DNA of 64,000 nucleotides from Streptomyces hygroscopicus subsp. hygroscopicus (GCF_030269125.1 NZ_BSSM01000016.1:124001-188000); one strand, 5' to 3'; positions 33,731-43,100 are shown, counted from the stretch's first letter. The notes: generated by a model not told the origin, from the sequence alone. Numbers and translations: made by a program.

Positions 33731-33780
33731 CCTCCGACCTTGATCGGAGCCGCACGTCCGTGCAATGGGACCACGCCGAT

Positions 33781-33805
33781 CAAGCCACTTCTGGCTTGTT
33801 TTATC
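33781..33805 (+). terminator. Hairpin followed by a T-rich run in a divergent spacer
   Basis: CAAGCCA-cttc-TGGCTTG is followed directly by TTTTATCT, an intrinsic terminator shape that is rare in this G+C-rich DNA. It lies in the 195-base gap between divergent starts, 121 bases before the MBL-fold GTG. It could be an attenuator for that gene or a relic of inserted DNA. No tRNA fold was found around it. Confidence 0.45.
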
Positions 33806-33925
33806 TGCTGGTCAGAGCGTCGTAGGAGGAGAACACAAGACCGGCTTGCACCTACCGGTCCCGGTTCGGGCGGGTCATGCTGGAACGGCGGCCCGTCCGG
33901 GCCGAACCCCCGGGAAGGAGCCCCT

Positions 33926-34795
33926 GTGGACGGCTGGTACGTCGACGACCGCTGCACCAACTGCGACGTAGCCCGGCAGCTGGCGCCGGACCTGATCGAC
34001 GAGAAGGACGGCAGGTCCCGCATCGTGCGCCGGCCGGAGACCGAGGAGGAGAACCGGCGTCTGCACGCCGCCGTCTTCGCCTGCCACACCCGCTCGATCC
34101 GCCCCGCCACCGGGCGGGCCGACGAGACTCTCGACCCGTTCCCGCTGGCCCTGGACGACACGGTCCTGCTGTGCGGCCACAACTCACGGCGCACCGCCGG
34201 CGCCAACTCCTACCTGCTCCGCCGCCCCTCCGGCACCCTCATGATGATCGACACCCCCCGCTGGAGCCCCGCCCTGGCCGACCGGTACACGGCGCTCGGG
34301 CGGATCACGGACGTGCTGCTCACCCACCGCGACCACGCCGCCCACGGCCGGCGCTACGCCGACCACCTCGGCGCCCGGCTGTGGATCCACGAGGGCGACC
34401 TCGACGCCGCGCCCGACGCGGACCGGGTGATCCGGGGCCTCGACCCACGCGAGATCGACGACGGCGTCACCGTCCATCCGCTGCCCGGCCACACCCGGGG
34501 CAGCGTGCTGTACCTCGCGGACGACCGGTACTGCTTCAGCGGCGACAGCTTCTACTGGTCGCGCTCGCTCGGCGATCTCACCGTCGCGCACAGCGTGACC
34601 TGGTACTCCATCGAGGAGCTGGCCGCCTCCCTGGCCCGCACGGCGGACCGGCTGCGCTTCGAGTGGGTCCTGCCGGGGCACGGCGACCGCAGGCACCTGC
34701 CCGCCGACGAGATGGCCCGCCGCCTGCGCGCGCTGACCGAGCACACCCGCACCCTGCGCCCGCGTCCCGTGGACTTCACGGCCGTACGGTGGTGA
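33926..34795 (+). CDS. MBL-fold hydrolase with N-terminal ferredoxin-like segment
   Basis: A 289-residue protein. The N-terminal part (1-60) has VDDRCTNCDVARQLAPDLI and VFACHTRSIRPAT, which resembles a degenerate ferredoxin with only three cysteines. The metallo-beta-lactamase domain (about 85-275) has the strand NSYLLRRPSGTLMMID, the metal motif LLTHRDHAAHG, LPGHTRGSVLYL, FSGDSFYW and LPGHGD. The usual H-x-H-x-D-H is altered to H-x-D-H-x-x-H. GTG 33926 follows GGAAGGAG at five bases. It stands 27 bases before the DUF2267 gene, so the two may be an operon. The substrate is unknown. Confidence 0.88.
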   Translation: MDGWYVDDRCTNCDVARQLAPDLIDEKDGRSRIVRRPETEEENRRLHAAVFACHTRSIRPATGRADETLDPFPLALDDTVLLCGHNSRRTAGANSYLLRRPSGTLMMIDTPRWSPALADRYTALGRITDVLLTHRDHAAHGRRYADHLGARLWIHEGDLDAAPDADRVIRGLDPREIDDGVTVHPLPGHTRGSVLYLADDRYCFSGDSFYWSRSLGDLTVAHSVTWYSIEELAASLARTADRLRFEWVLPGHGDRRHLPADEMARRLRALTEHTRTLRPRPVDFTAVRW

Positions 34796-34822
34796 GGGGG
34801 CGGCGTACGAAGGGAGGTCGCC

Positions 34823-35209
34823 GTGTTGCTGGCGGAGTTTCTGACCCGGGTCCGTGACCGCGGGGAGTACCGGAGCCAGGAGGAGGCCGAGCACGTGAGC
34901 GAGGCCGTGCTGTGGACGCTGGCCACCCGGATGACCCCGGAGGAGGCCGACGAACTGGCGGCACGCCTGCCCGCGCCGCTGGACGAGGCGCTGCACCGGG
35001 ACCGGGGCTGCGCCGAGTCCTTCGGGCGGGAGGAGTTCCTGCGGCGGGTGGCGCAGCAGACGGGCGCCAGGCCGCGGACGGCGGAGTGGGACGCCGGCGC
35101 GGTCCTGTCCACCGTGGCCGACTCGGTCCCCGGCGGCGAGCTGGACGAGCTGCTGTCCCGGCTGCCGGTCAGCTACGCGGAGATGTTCGGGCGGCCGGGG
35201 CGCGGGTGA
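34823..35209 (+). CDS. DUF2267 domain protein
   Basis: A 128-residue soluble helical protein with the two-repeat DUF2267 plan: EEAEHVSEAVLWTLATRMTPEEADELAARLPAPLDEAL, then FLRRVAQQTG ... AGAVLSTVADSVPGGELDELLSRLPVSYAEMFGR. No catalytic residues are known for the family. The start is GTG with GGGAGGTCGCC upstream. It follows the MBL-fold gene on the same strand and ends at a strong hairpin shared with the convergent hydrolase gene. DUF2267 proteins commonly accompany stress and CBS-domain genes in actinomycetes. Confidence 0.9.
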   Translation: MLLAEFLTRVRDRGEYRSQEEAEHVSEAVLWTLATRMTPEEADELAARLPAPLDEALHRDRGCAESFGREEFLRRVAQQTGARPRTAEWDAGAVLSTVADSVPGGELDELLSRLPVSYAEMFGRPGRG

Positions 35210-35230
35210 GCCCCCGGGGCTCCCGGGGGC
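35210..35230. terminator. Bidirectional hairpin between convergent genes
   Basis: The arms gcccccggg (35210-35218) and cccgggggc (35222-35230) with a three-base loop lie one base after the DUF2267 stop and six bases before the stop of the convergent hydrolase. This is a compact terminator for both directions. Confidence 0.75.
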
Positions 35231-35235
35231 CTCCG

Positions 35236-35916
35236 TCAGCGCTGCCCGTGCGGCTCGGGTTCCTCCCGCGAGGCCCGCAGCCGCTCGTCGCACCACCGCT
35301 TGGCCGCGTCGGCGACCAGGGCCAGCGCGCGCGGGTCCTCGAACAGATGGGTGGCCCTGGGCACCAGGTGCAGGGAGTGCGGGGCGCGCAGCCGCCGGGC
35401 GGCCTCCTCGTTGAGCCGCCGCGCCTCGTGGTCCTGCGCGCCGACCACCAGCAGGACCGGCACCCGCACCCGCTCCAGCGCGTCGCCCGCCAGATCGGGC
35501 CGTCCGTCCCGTGACACCACGGTCAGCACCCGGTCCGGCCGCTCGGCGGCGGCCGTCAGCGCGGCGGCGGTGCCCGTGCCGGCGCCGAACAGCACCACCG
35601 GGATCCCGCGGGTGTCGGGCTGCTCCGCGAGCCAGTCGATCGCCCCGACCAGCCGGCGCGTGAGGAGCGGGATGTCGAAGCGGTGCCCGGCCCTCAGCGC
35701 GTCGTGCCGCTCCTCCCGCTCGTTGAGCAGGTCGAGCAGCAGCGTGCCGTACCCCGCCGTGCGCAGCTCGGCGGCCACGGCGCGGTTGCGGGTGCTGTGC
35801 CGGGAGCTGCCGTTGCCGTGCGCGAAGAGCACCACCGCCCGCGAGGGCGCCGGAACCACCAGGTCACCGTGGAGCGCGGCATCGTCCATGCGGACGAGAA
35901 CCATCTCGGAGATCAT
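35236..35916 (-). CDS. Alpha/beta-hydrolase family protein with altered nucleophile elbow
   Basis: A 226-residue alpha/beta hydrolase of the dienelactone-hydrolase type. It shows VVLFAHGNGSSRHSTRNRAVAAEL (oxyanion region), the elbow strand IPVVLFGAGTGTAAALTAAA, VPVLLVVGAQDHEARRLN with the usual aspartate, and PRATHLFEDP with the usual histidine. The elbow should read G-x-S-x-G, but here it is G-A-G-T-G, so the catalytic serine is replaced by glycine; a single AGC to GGC change would explain it. The protein is therefore probably inactive as an esterase, or has another function. The start is chosen at MISEMVLVRMDD, where homologues begin. Confidence 0.87.
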   Translation of the reverse strand: MISEMVLVRMDDAALHGDLVVPAPSRAVVLFAHGNGSSRHSTRNRAVAAELRTAGYGTLLLDLLNEREERHDALRAGHRFDIPLLTRRLVGAIDWLAEQPDTRGIPVVLFGAGTGTAAALTAAAERPDRVLTVVSRDGRPDLAGDALERVRVPVLLVVGAQDHEARRLNEEAARRLRAPHSLHLVPRATHLFEDPRALALVADAAKRWCDERLRASREEPEPHGQR

Positions 35917-36029
35917 CGGCCTCAACCCTTCCGGGGGCGCCGTTCCCGCCGAGCGATACGGCCCGGATGTCCACTTCCCATCATGCCCACGGGGCGCGGC
36001 CCCGGCACCCGGGGGCCGGCGGACCGCCA

Positions 36030-36660
36030 TCACCGGCCGGTCAGCAGGAGGTGATCGAGGAGCAGGGCGAGCACGACCTGGGCGGCGAGCCGGGGGCGGG
36101 GCCGGGGGAGCAGGGAGCAGGGAGCAGGCGGGCAGCAGCCACAGCGCGAAGGGCAGCCAGATCCGCTCGGTCTCGGCCTTGCTCATCCCGGACAGGCCGG
36201 CCACCAGGAGCGCGAGCAGGGCGGCGCAGACGAGGACGGCGAGCCGGGCCCGGGGGCCGGTGCGGCGGCGCCGGAGCACGGCGCCCGCACGGCCAAGGCC
36301 CGCCGCGGTGGCCGGGCCGGTGATGAGCACGGCGCAGGCGAGGTCGGCCCACAGCCAGTAGCCGTAGGGGCGGACGCCGCCGACTCCCTGGCGGTAACGG
36401 ATCGTCAGAAGACGGTAGCCGTCGAGCCAGTCGAAGCCGGCGAGGGAGAACACCGCGGGGAACACCGCCAGTCCGGCGAGGAGCGGGACCAGCGGGGAGG
36501 GACGGTCCCGTGGCCGGCGGCGGCCGAGGACGAGCACCGCCGCGCCGATGAGGGCGAAGAGGGTGAGGCCGTAGGAGAGGGAGCAGGTCAGTCCGAAGAG
36601 CAGACCGGCCCCGGCGCCCGCCCATGGGGAGGGGCGGGTCAGGGCGAGGGCGACGAGGTC
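36030..36660 (-). pseudogene. 3' part of a polytopic membrane glycosyltransferase gene
   Basis: The frame gives about seven membrane segments, AGLLFGLTCSLSYGLTLFALIGAAVLVLG onward, with FDWLDGYRLLTIRYRQGVGGVRPYGYWLWADLACAVL and GMSKAETERIWLPFALWLLPA. These are typical of the C-terminal half of an actinomycete GT-C/GT87-like protein. Its 5' half is missing: upstream it fuses at about 36655-36665 with the DUF2064 remnant. Near 36105-36125 three copies of gggagca cause a frameshift, after which the expected C-terminus (LAAQVVLALLLDHLLLTGR, stop at 36030-36032) lies in another frame. Both ends are damaged, so it is a pseudogene. Confidence 0.75.
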
Positions 36661-36953
36661 ACCTGAGGGGTGTCCATCCCGATCAGCAGGGCCGGGCCGT
36701 CGCAGTGGGCGAAGGCGTCCGCCAGGCGCTCGTCGAGGCCGCCCGCGCACTGCGGCAGCACCTCGAAGCCCGGGGGCAGCCAGCCGCCCGGCGCGCCGTC
36801 CAGGACGAGGAGCCGCCGGGACGCGGGCGCGGCCGCCACCGTGTGCAGGGGGTCGGCGAGTGCCGCCTCGGCGAGGCCCGCCGCCTCGACGGGCGTGAAC
36901 GGCGGGGTCAGCCGCGTCTTGACCCGCCCCGGGCGCGGCTCCTTGGCGATCAC
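36639..36953 (-). pseudogene. Truncated DUF2064 (TIGR04282) glycosyltransferase-like gene
   Basis: The surviving 5' half reads VIAKEPRPGRVKTRLTPPFTPVEAAGLAEAALADPL and ends at ALLIGMDTPQVT before a stop at 36639. Family members are about 210-230 residues and continue after GMDTPQVT with the metal-binding EDGGFWALGL segment, which is absent. The break coincides with the beginning of the membrane-protein remnant, so a deletion has joined the two genes. The GTG at 36953 overlaps the stop of the preceding GT2 gene (GTGA); the expected strand residues LL before VIAKEP lie upstream of it, so the start is not sure. Confidence 0.75.
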
Positions 36954-37645
36954 GAGCAGTGTGGTCCCCGGGCCGCCCGGGGAGCGGTGAGCACCCGGCG
37001 CATGTCCCGCACCGCGCGCCAGGTCCCGGCCCAGGTCCCGGTCACCTTGGACAGCCCGGTGCGCGGCAGGTACGGCACGTCGCGCTCGCTGATCCGCCAT
37101 CCGGCGTCGGCGGCCCGCACCACCATCTCCAGCGGATAGCCGCTGCGCCGGTCGGTGAGGTCCAGCGCGAGCAGCTCCTCCCGGCGAGCGGCCCGCAGCG
37201 GCCCGAGATCGTGCAGCCGCAGCCCGGTACGGCGGCGCAGCAGCCGGGCCAGCGCGAGGTTCCCGACGCGGGCGTGCGCCGGCCAGGCGTCCCGGCTCAC
37301 CGGCCGCCTCCGGCCGAGCACCAGGTCGGCCCGCCCTTCGCGGACCTCCCGCACGAAGGGCACCAGCAGCGCGGGGTCGAGGGAGGCGTCGCAGTCACAG
37401 AAGCAGACGATGCGGGCGGTGGCGGCACTCAGCCCGGTGTGGCAGGCGGCGCCGAAACCGCGCCGGGGCTCGTCGAGCACGGTCGCGCCCAGCGCGCGGG
37501 CGATCCGGGCCGAGTCGTCGCGGGAACCGTTGTCGACGACGATGGCCCGCCACCCGGCCGGGATCCGCCCGAGCACCCAGGGCAGCGCCTCGGCCTCGTC
37601 CAGACAGGGCAGCACCACGTCGACGTCCGAAGAAGTGGTCGTCAC
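36950..37645 (-). CDS. Family 2 glycosyltransferase
   Basis: A 231-residue GT-A fold transferase. It shows VDVVLPCLDEAEALPWVLGRIP, AIVVDNGSRDDSARIARALGATVLDEPRRGFGAACHTG, and the metal DxD region CFCDCDASLDPALL. It ends with RSGYPLEMVVRAADAGWRISERDVPYLPRTGLSKVTGTWAGTWRAVRDM, as in polyprenyl-phosphate glucosyl/mannosyl-type enzymes, but has no membrane anchor. The start is GTG 37645 giving MTTTSSDVDVVLP. Its usual partners on either side (DUF2064 gene, membrane glycosyltransferase, epimerase) are broken, so its pathway may be dead although this gene is intact. It diverges from the response regulator. Confidence 0.9.
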   Translation of the reverse strand: MTTTSSDVDVVLPCLDEAEALPWVLGRIPAGWRAIVVDNGSRDDSARIARALGATVLDEPRRGFGAACHTGLSAATARIVCFCDCDASLDPALLVPFVREVREGRADLVLGRRRPVSRDAWPAHARVGNLALARLLRRRTGLRLHDLGPLRAARREELLALDLTDRRSGYPLEMVVRAADAGWRISERDVPYLPRTGLSKVTGTWAGTWRAVRDMRRVLTAPRAARGPHCS

Positions 37646-37758
37646 GCCGTTCACCCTACGAACGGAAACCGTGCATTCCGGACTTCCGGTCCTTACGAAA
37701 CGCGGACACCGCCCCGACCGCCGAACCATCGCGCCGCGCCCGGTGCGACGCTTGAGCC

Positions 37759-38520
<762 letters not shown>

Positions 38521-38522
38521 CC

Positions 38523-39632
38523 GTGCGCGACCTCCTCCTCATCGCCCTCTACGCCTTCGCCGCGGCCGCCGCCACGGGCCTCGCCGGGGCGGGCGTGCTG
38601 CGGCTGATCCGGCGGCGCTCGCTCACCGCGTCCCTCGCCGTCGTCGCCGCGGTCGGGGTCCTCGCCATGCTCGCCGGGACCCTCGCGGTCGCCTGGGCCA
38701 TGTTCCTGTCCCCGCACGACCTGACCGCCGTCACCACCGTCGTCGCCATGGCGGCCGTCGTCTCCCTGGTCACCGCCCTGCTGCTCGGCCGCTGGGTGGT
38801 CGCCCGCAGCCGTGAACTCGCCGACGCGGCCCGCTCGTTCGGCGACGGCGGCGCCTTCGCCGCGCCCGACGGCCCCGCGACCGCCGAACTGGAGGAACTC
38901 AGCCGGGAGCTGGCGGCCACCAGCGCCCGGCTCGCCGAGTCCCGCGAGCGGGAGCGGGCGTTGGAGACCTCCCGGCGGGAACTGGTCGCCTGGATCTCGC
39001 ACGATCTGCGCACCCCGCTCGCCGGACTGCGCGCCATGGCGGAGGCCCTGGAGGACGGCGTCGCAGCCGACCCCGACCGCTATCTGCGGCAGATCCGCGC
39101 CGAGGTGGAACGCCTCGACGCCATGGTGGGCGACCTCTTCGAACTCTCCCGCATCCACGCGGGCACCCTCCCGCTGAGCCTGTCCCGCGTCTCCCTGTAC
39201 GACCTGGTCAGCGACGCGCTGGCCGGCGCCGACCCGCTGGCCAGGGAGCACGGGGTACGGCTGGTGGGCGAGCACGTCGCACCCGTGCCGGTGGAGGTGG
39301 ACGGGCGGGAGATGAGCCGGGTGCTCGGCAATCTGCTGGTCAACGCCATCCGCCGGACTCCCGCCGACGGCACGGTCGCCGTCGCGGCCGAACGCACCGA
39401 GGAGGGCGTGGTGCTGTCCGTCACCGACGGCTGCGGCGGCATCCCCGAGGAGGACCTGCCGCGCGTCTTCGACACCGGCTGGCGCGGCACCGACGCGCGT
39501 ACACCCCCGGCGGGCGCGGGCCTCGGCCTCGCCATCGTGCGGGGCATCGTGGAGGCCCACCGGGGCCGGGCCACCGTCCGCAACATCCCCGGCGGCTGCC
39601 GGTTCGAGGTGACGCTGCCGACCGCGCCGTAG
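38523..39632 (+). CDS. Membrane sensor histidine kinase
   Basis: A 369-residue kinase partner of the upstream regulator. Two membrane helices lie at about 5-28 and 40-95 (the second region may be two helices with a short loop). A HAMP-like segment follows (RSRELADAARSFGDGG). HisKA has the phospho-acceptor H160 in VAWISHDLRTPLAGLRAM, and HATPase_c has NLLVNAIRRTP, VTDGCGGIPEEDLPRVFD and AGLGLAIVRGIVEAHRG. It has almost no extracellular sensor domain, so it probably senses a membrane or cytoplasmic signal. GTG 38523 lies just after the regulator stop, implying coupling. Confidence 0.94.
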   Translation: MRDLLLIALYAFAAAAATGLAGAGVLRLIRRRSLTASLAVVAAVGVLAMLAGTLAVAWAMFLSPHDLTAVTTVVAMAAVVSLVTALLLGRWVVARSRELADAARSFGDGGAFAAPDGPATAELEELSRELAATSARLAESRERERALETSRRELVAWISHDLRTPLAGLRAMAEALEDGVAADPDRYLRQIRAEVERLDAMVGDLFELSRIHAGTLPLSLSRVSLYDLVSDALAGADPLAREHGVRLVGEHVAPVPVEVDGREMSRVLGNLLVNAIRRTPADGTVAVAAERTEEGVVLSVTDGCGGIPEEDLPRVFDTGWRGTDARTPPAGAGLGLAIVRGIVEAHRGRATVRNIPGGCRFEVTLPTAP

Positions 39633-39639
39633 CCCCGCG

Positions 39640-40631
39640 GAGCCGCACTGCCGGAGCCCGGCCCGCGCGAACTCCCGTACCCCCTCCTCGAATCCGACCC
39701 GGGGCCGCCGACCCGGCGCGGCCCGCAGCCGGGAGGAGTCGGCGGTGATGTGCCGTACGTCCCCCAGCCGGTACTCCCCGGTGACCACCGGCTCCGGTCC
39801 GCCGCACGCCTCGGCGAGCGCCCGTGCCAGTTCGCCGACGGTGCGCGGCTCACCGCTGCCGGTGTTGAACGCCGTGAGCGCGCCGGGCGCGGCCTCCGCC
39901 TCCAGCGCGGCCACGTTCGCCGCCGCCGCGTCCCGGACGTGCACGAAGTCCCGCCGCTGCCGGCCGTCCTCGAAGACGCGGGGAGCCTGACCGCGGGCGA
40001 GCGCGGAGCGGAGGAAGGCGGCGACGCCGGCATAGGGGGTGTCGCGGGGCGTAGACGTTGTGGTGGCGCAGGCAGATCGCGGTCCCGCCCGTCGAGCGGG
40101 CCCACGCGGCGGCCAGGTGCTCCTGGGCGAGCTTGGTCGCCGCGTACACGCTGCGGGGGTCCGCCGGTGCGTCCTCGCCGACCAGTCCGGGGGACAGCTC
40201 CGCCCCGCACGCCGGGCAGCGCGGCTCGAACCGGCCCGCTTCGAGGTGGGCCGCGAGGCGTGGGCCCGGTCGTACGGCACCGTGGCGCGGGCAGGTGTAC
40301 CGGCCCTCGCCGTAGACGACCATGGACCCGGCCGGCAGCAGGCGCTCCACCCCCGCCCGCGCCATCGCGGCGACCAGCACGGCCGTACCCAGGTCGTTGC
40401 GCGAGACGTACTCCGGGGCATCGGCGACACCGTTGCCGAGGCCGACCATCGCCGCGTGGTGGCACACGGCGTCCACTTCGGCCGGCGCGCGGGTCAGCGC
40501 GGCCGCGTCCCGCACGTCCGCGCCGGGATCCGGGCGGACGTCGTACACCACCGGCTCGTGCCGTGCGCCCGCAGCGCCTCCACGACATGGGACCCGATGA
40601 ATCCGGCGCCGCCGGTGACCAGTACGCGCAT
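39640..40631 (-). pseudogene. Frameshifted NAD-dependent epimerase/dehydratase gene
   Basis: The start MRVLVTGGAGFIGSHVVEALRAHG is normal, but at about 40557-40562 one base is missing, and the next part (EPVVYDVRPDPGADVRDAAAL ... GSMVVYGEGRYTCPRHG ... SVYAATKLAQEHLAAAW ... LRHHNVYAP) is in the next frame. At about 40045-40050 a second deletion shifts it again, and TPYAGVAAFLRSALARGQAPRVFEDGRQRRDFVHVRD to VGFEEGVREFA follows in the third frame. The natural stop is also lost, so the frame runs into the antisense of the kinase gene. The active-site YAATK and a CxxC pair in the inserted loop are still visible. Three lesions make a functional product unlikely. Confidence 0.8.
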
Positions 40632-40683
40632 ACGGTCACGCCGGCCGCGGCGGGCACCGCGCCTTCGGAGCGCGCGGGTCATG

Positions 40684-40893
40684 TCACGGGTCCGTAAGAC
40701 CTTGCCTCAGCCGACGCGGAGCACCAGCACGCGGAGCCGTTGCGGGGAGGTCGACGCCCGCGCGGGGGCACTGCGGTGTCCCGGCGCGGGGCGCCGGGGC
40801 GCGGCCGGTGGCGGGCGGGGCGATGTCCGCGCCGCAGCCGGGGCACACCAGCGCGCCGTTGAGGTGCCGACGGCACTCGGAGCAGTAGTCCAT
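40684..40893 (-). CDS. Zinc-ribbon fragment of a larger protein
   Basis: A 69-residue frame starting MDYCSECRRHLNGALVCPGCGADIAPP, a clear CxxC-x(12)-CxxC zinc ribbon. In related Streptomyces the same opening belongs to a protein several times longer with a membrane segment. Here the frame degenerates into a proline/arginine-rich end (QCPRAGVDLPATAPRAGAPR) and stops. It is most likely a truncated remnant beside the broken epimerase. A free-standing small zinc protein cannot be ruled out. No good ribosome site is seen. Confidence 0.5.
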   Translation of the reverse strand: MDYCSECRRHLNGALVCPGCGADIAPPATGRAPAPRAGTPQCPRAGVDLPATAPRAGAPRRLRQGLTDP

Positions 40894-41269
40894 CCGCGTC
40901 TCGCGGTCTTCCCTGTTCGGCTGCGGCGCCGGCCCGCCGGGGCCACGGCCTGCTCGTGTTCGTGCGGAGGATCGAGCGGCCGGTCACGCCGACGGGGCTT
41001 TGGAAAGGCTGTGTGCGGTCGGTGTGTCGCTCCCGCGCGGATTCGCCGGGAGCCGTGCGTCCGGCGTCCGGCGGCCGGCCGGAGAGACCGAGGAGCGGCG
41101 TCCGGGCCCGAGCGTGCCCGGACGCCGTCGGCAGGGCGCCGACGGCAGGCAGCCCCGGCCCTCTCCCCGCAACGGTGACCCGGTGCCCTTCGTCCGCGGG
41201 CTGAAGGGGCCCTCGGCGGAAGGCTTCGCGAACCCGGCCCCGGCGACGTACCCGGGACCGGGGCGCTGG
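40894..41269. other. 376-bp spacer without recognisable gene
   Basis: This stretch lies between the zinc-ribbon fragment start and the penicillin-binding protein stop. All frames are short or compositionally unlike proteins of the neighbours. The nearby decay suggests it may hold further unrecognisable gene remnants. No dyad or repeat stands out. Confidence 0.4.
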
Positions 41270-42922
41270 TCAGCCGGTGGTCAGCAGGCGCCGTACGACA
41301 TACCCGGCGGAGTCCACGCCGGAGGTGCCGCCCTCGACCAGGGCCGCGACCGCGATGTGCGCGTCGTAGGCGGTCAGCCAGCCGTTGGTGTGGTCGCCCT
41401 CCTCGGCCGTGCCCGTCTTGGCACCGACACCGGCGAGGCCGGCGAGGCGCGGGGCGGCGGTGCCACCGGTGGCGGCGGCGCGCATCATCGACTGGAGATA
41501 GCCCGCCGTCCGGGGCGAGATGGGCCGGGCCGCGCTTTCCTGCCGCTGCCCCGGCAGGATGACGGGCTGGCGGAATCCGGCGTTGCGTACGGTCGCCGCG
41601 ACGGACGCCATGAACAGCGGGGTGGCCGTCACCCTGCCCTGCCCGATGAACTGGGCCGCCTGGTCGCCGCCCTGGGCGTCCGTCGGAATGCCGGGGTCGG
41701 TGGTGGCGACCCCGCCGCCGACGGACCAGCTGCCCATGCCGAAGACGTTCACGGCCTCGTCGTGCAGGGCGGAGGCGTCACCGTCGTGCACGAGGTAGTG
41801 GAAACCGTCCTTGATGAAGGACGTGTTGCACGACACGGCGAAGGCCTGCGCGAGGTTGGACTTCGGATTCGGCCTCACCCCCGGATCGTTGTGGAACAGC
41901 TGGCTGTTGGCCATCAGCGAAGGGGTGCACGGAGCCGGACTGGCCGGGGTGAGGCCCGCCTTGTCGAACAGGGCCGCCGACGTGATGATCTTCATGGTGG
42001 AGCCGGGGGACTTGATCCCGTTGATGGCGATGTCCCCGTCCGCGCCCGTGTGCGCGACCGCCAGGATGTGCCCGTTGCTCCAGTCCAGGGCCACCGTACC
42101 CGCGGGCATGCTGTGCAGGTGCGGGTCCTTGACCGCGCTCTCCGCGGCCGTCTGGAGCCGGGCGTCGATCGTCGTCCTGATGACCGGGGCGCTGCCCTTC
42201 GTGAAGGTCTTCAGCGTCCTGACGCCCGCTCCCTCGCCGTCCACGACGGCCACGCCGGTGCCGGGGCGGCCGCCGGTGGCCGTGCCGTTCTGCCGGATCG
42301 TCGCCGCGATGTCCCGCAGCGAGTCGAACCCGGACAGGTCCGTCCTGCCGTCGCTGGCCACCACCTTCGCGTCGCTCGCGCCCCGGGGCAGCGTGCCCGC
42401 GGTCAGCGACTGGCCGTCCCCGAGGCCCGGGTACAGCACCGAGTTGTTCCAGTGCACCGCCGCCGCGCCATTGGTGCTCTTGCGCACGGCCACCGCGCTC
42501 GGGTAACTCCAACTGCCGCCCGCCACCCGCGCGGTGACGGTGAACGTGACCTTCGTGGCCCCCGGGGTCGCGCTCGACGGGCCGGCCGGGAGGACGTCGC
42601 CGAACGTCACCTTCGTCAGACGCAGGCCGGCCTTGTACTGCCGCAGCGCCTGCGCCGCCGCGTCCGGCGCGTCGGTGTCCCCGGCCGCGCCGTCGAGGTT
42701 CTGCCCGGACCAGTAGCCGAGGAACGTCCTGGTCAGCTTCACCGCCTCGGCTCCGGAGGGCGGCGTGGTCGACACCGCCGACGGGTCGAAACCCGCGTCC
42801 TGCGTCCGGTCTCCGGCCGAACCGCCGGTCAGCCCGTGCAGGAGGTTGTAGGTCCCTATTCCCCCCAGAACGAGCAGCGCGGTGGTCGTACCGGCAATGC
42901 CGATCTTCACAGCTCTGTTCAT
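41270..42922 (-). CDS. Penicillin-binding protein (class B transpeptidase)
   Basis: A 550-residue exported protein. It has an N-terminal signal anchor (IGIAGTTTALLVLGGIGTYNLL) and an NTF2-like MecA_N-type domain (about 55-165, VKLTRTFLGYWSGQNLDGAAGDTD). A linker/dimerisation part follows, then the transpeptidase domain from about 270. The three penicillin-binding motifs are S308-x-x-K in PGSTMK, SCN in AVSCNTSF, and KTG in GAKTGTAEEG. These enzymes cross-link peptidoglycan on the outer surface. No cell-division or rod genes are adjacent, so it is an accessory, perhaps sporulation-linked, PBP. It diverges from the sensor phosphatase at 43101. Confidence 0.95.
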   Translation of the reverse strand: MNRAVKIGIAGTTTALLVLGGIGTYNLLHGLTGGSAGDRTQDAGFDPSAVSTTPPSGAEAVKLTRTFLGYWSGQNLDGAAGDTDAPDAAAQALRQYKAGLRLTKVTFGDVLPAGPSSATPGATKVTFTVTARVAGGSWSYPSAVAVRKSTNGAAAVHWNNSVLYPGLGDGQSLTAGTLPRGASDAKVVASDGRTDLSGFDSLRDIAATIRQNGTATGGRPGTGVAVVDGEGAGVRTLKTFTKGSAPVIRTTIDARLQTAAESAVKDPHLHSMPAGTVALDWSNGHILAVAHTGADGDIAINGIKSPGSTMKIITSAALFDKAGLTPASPAPCTPSLMANSQLFHNDPGVRPNPKSNLAQAFAVSCNTSFIKDGFHYLVHDGDASALHDEAVNVFGMGSWSVGGGVATTDPGIPTDAQGGDQAAQFIGQGRVTATPLFMASVAATVRNAGFRQPVILPGQRQESAARPISPRTAGYLQSMMRAAATGGTAAPRLAGLAGVGAKTGTAEEGDHTNGWLTAYDAHIAVAALVEGGTSGVDSAGYVVRRLLTTG

Positions 42923-43100
42923 GCGCCGGATCGTATGTACGTCCCATGGAGGTACGAGACGGCCGCGTCGGGATCGTTACCGGAATGTCGATGCGGACCG
43001 CTCAAAAAACCCGGCGCGGTACGACCCACCGGCCCGGCGGCGCCACCGTGTCGGCCGTCGGACGATTAAAGCGGACGATACTGGTGTAAAAGTGAGACTG

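Noticed and set aside
33731..33925. Possible tRNA or attachment site
   Set aside because: No cloverleaf, TPsiC-like arm or integrase gene was found; only a terminator-like hairpin is present.
35236..36750. One continuous 504-codon minus-strand protein
   Set aside because: The frame joins by chance the remnant of a membrane protein and a complete alpha/beta hydrolase with its own start. The middle part (about 35917-36030) is not protein-like.
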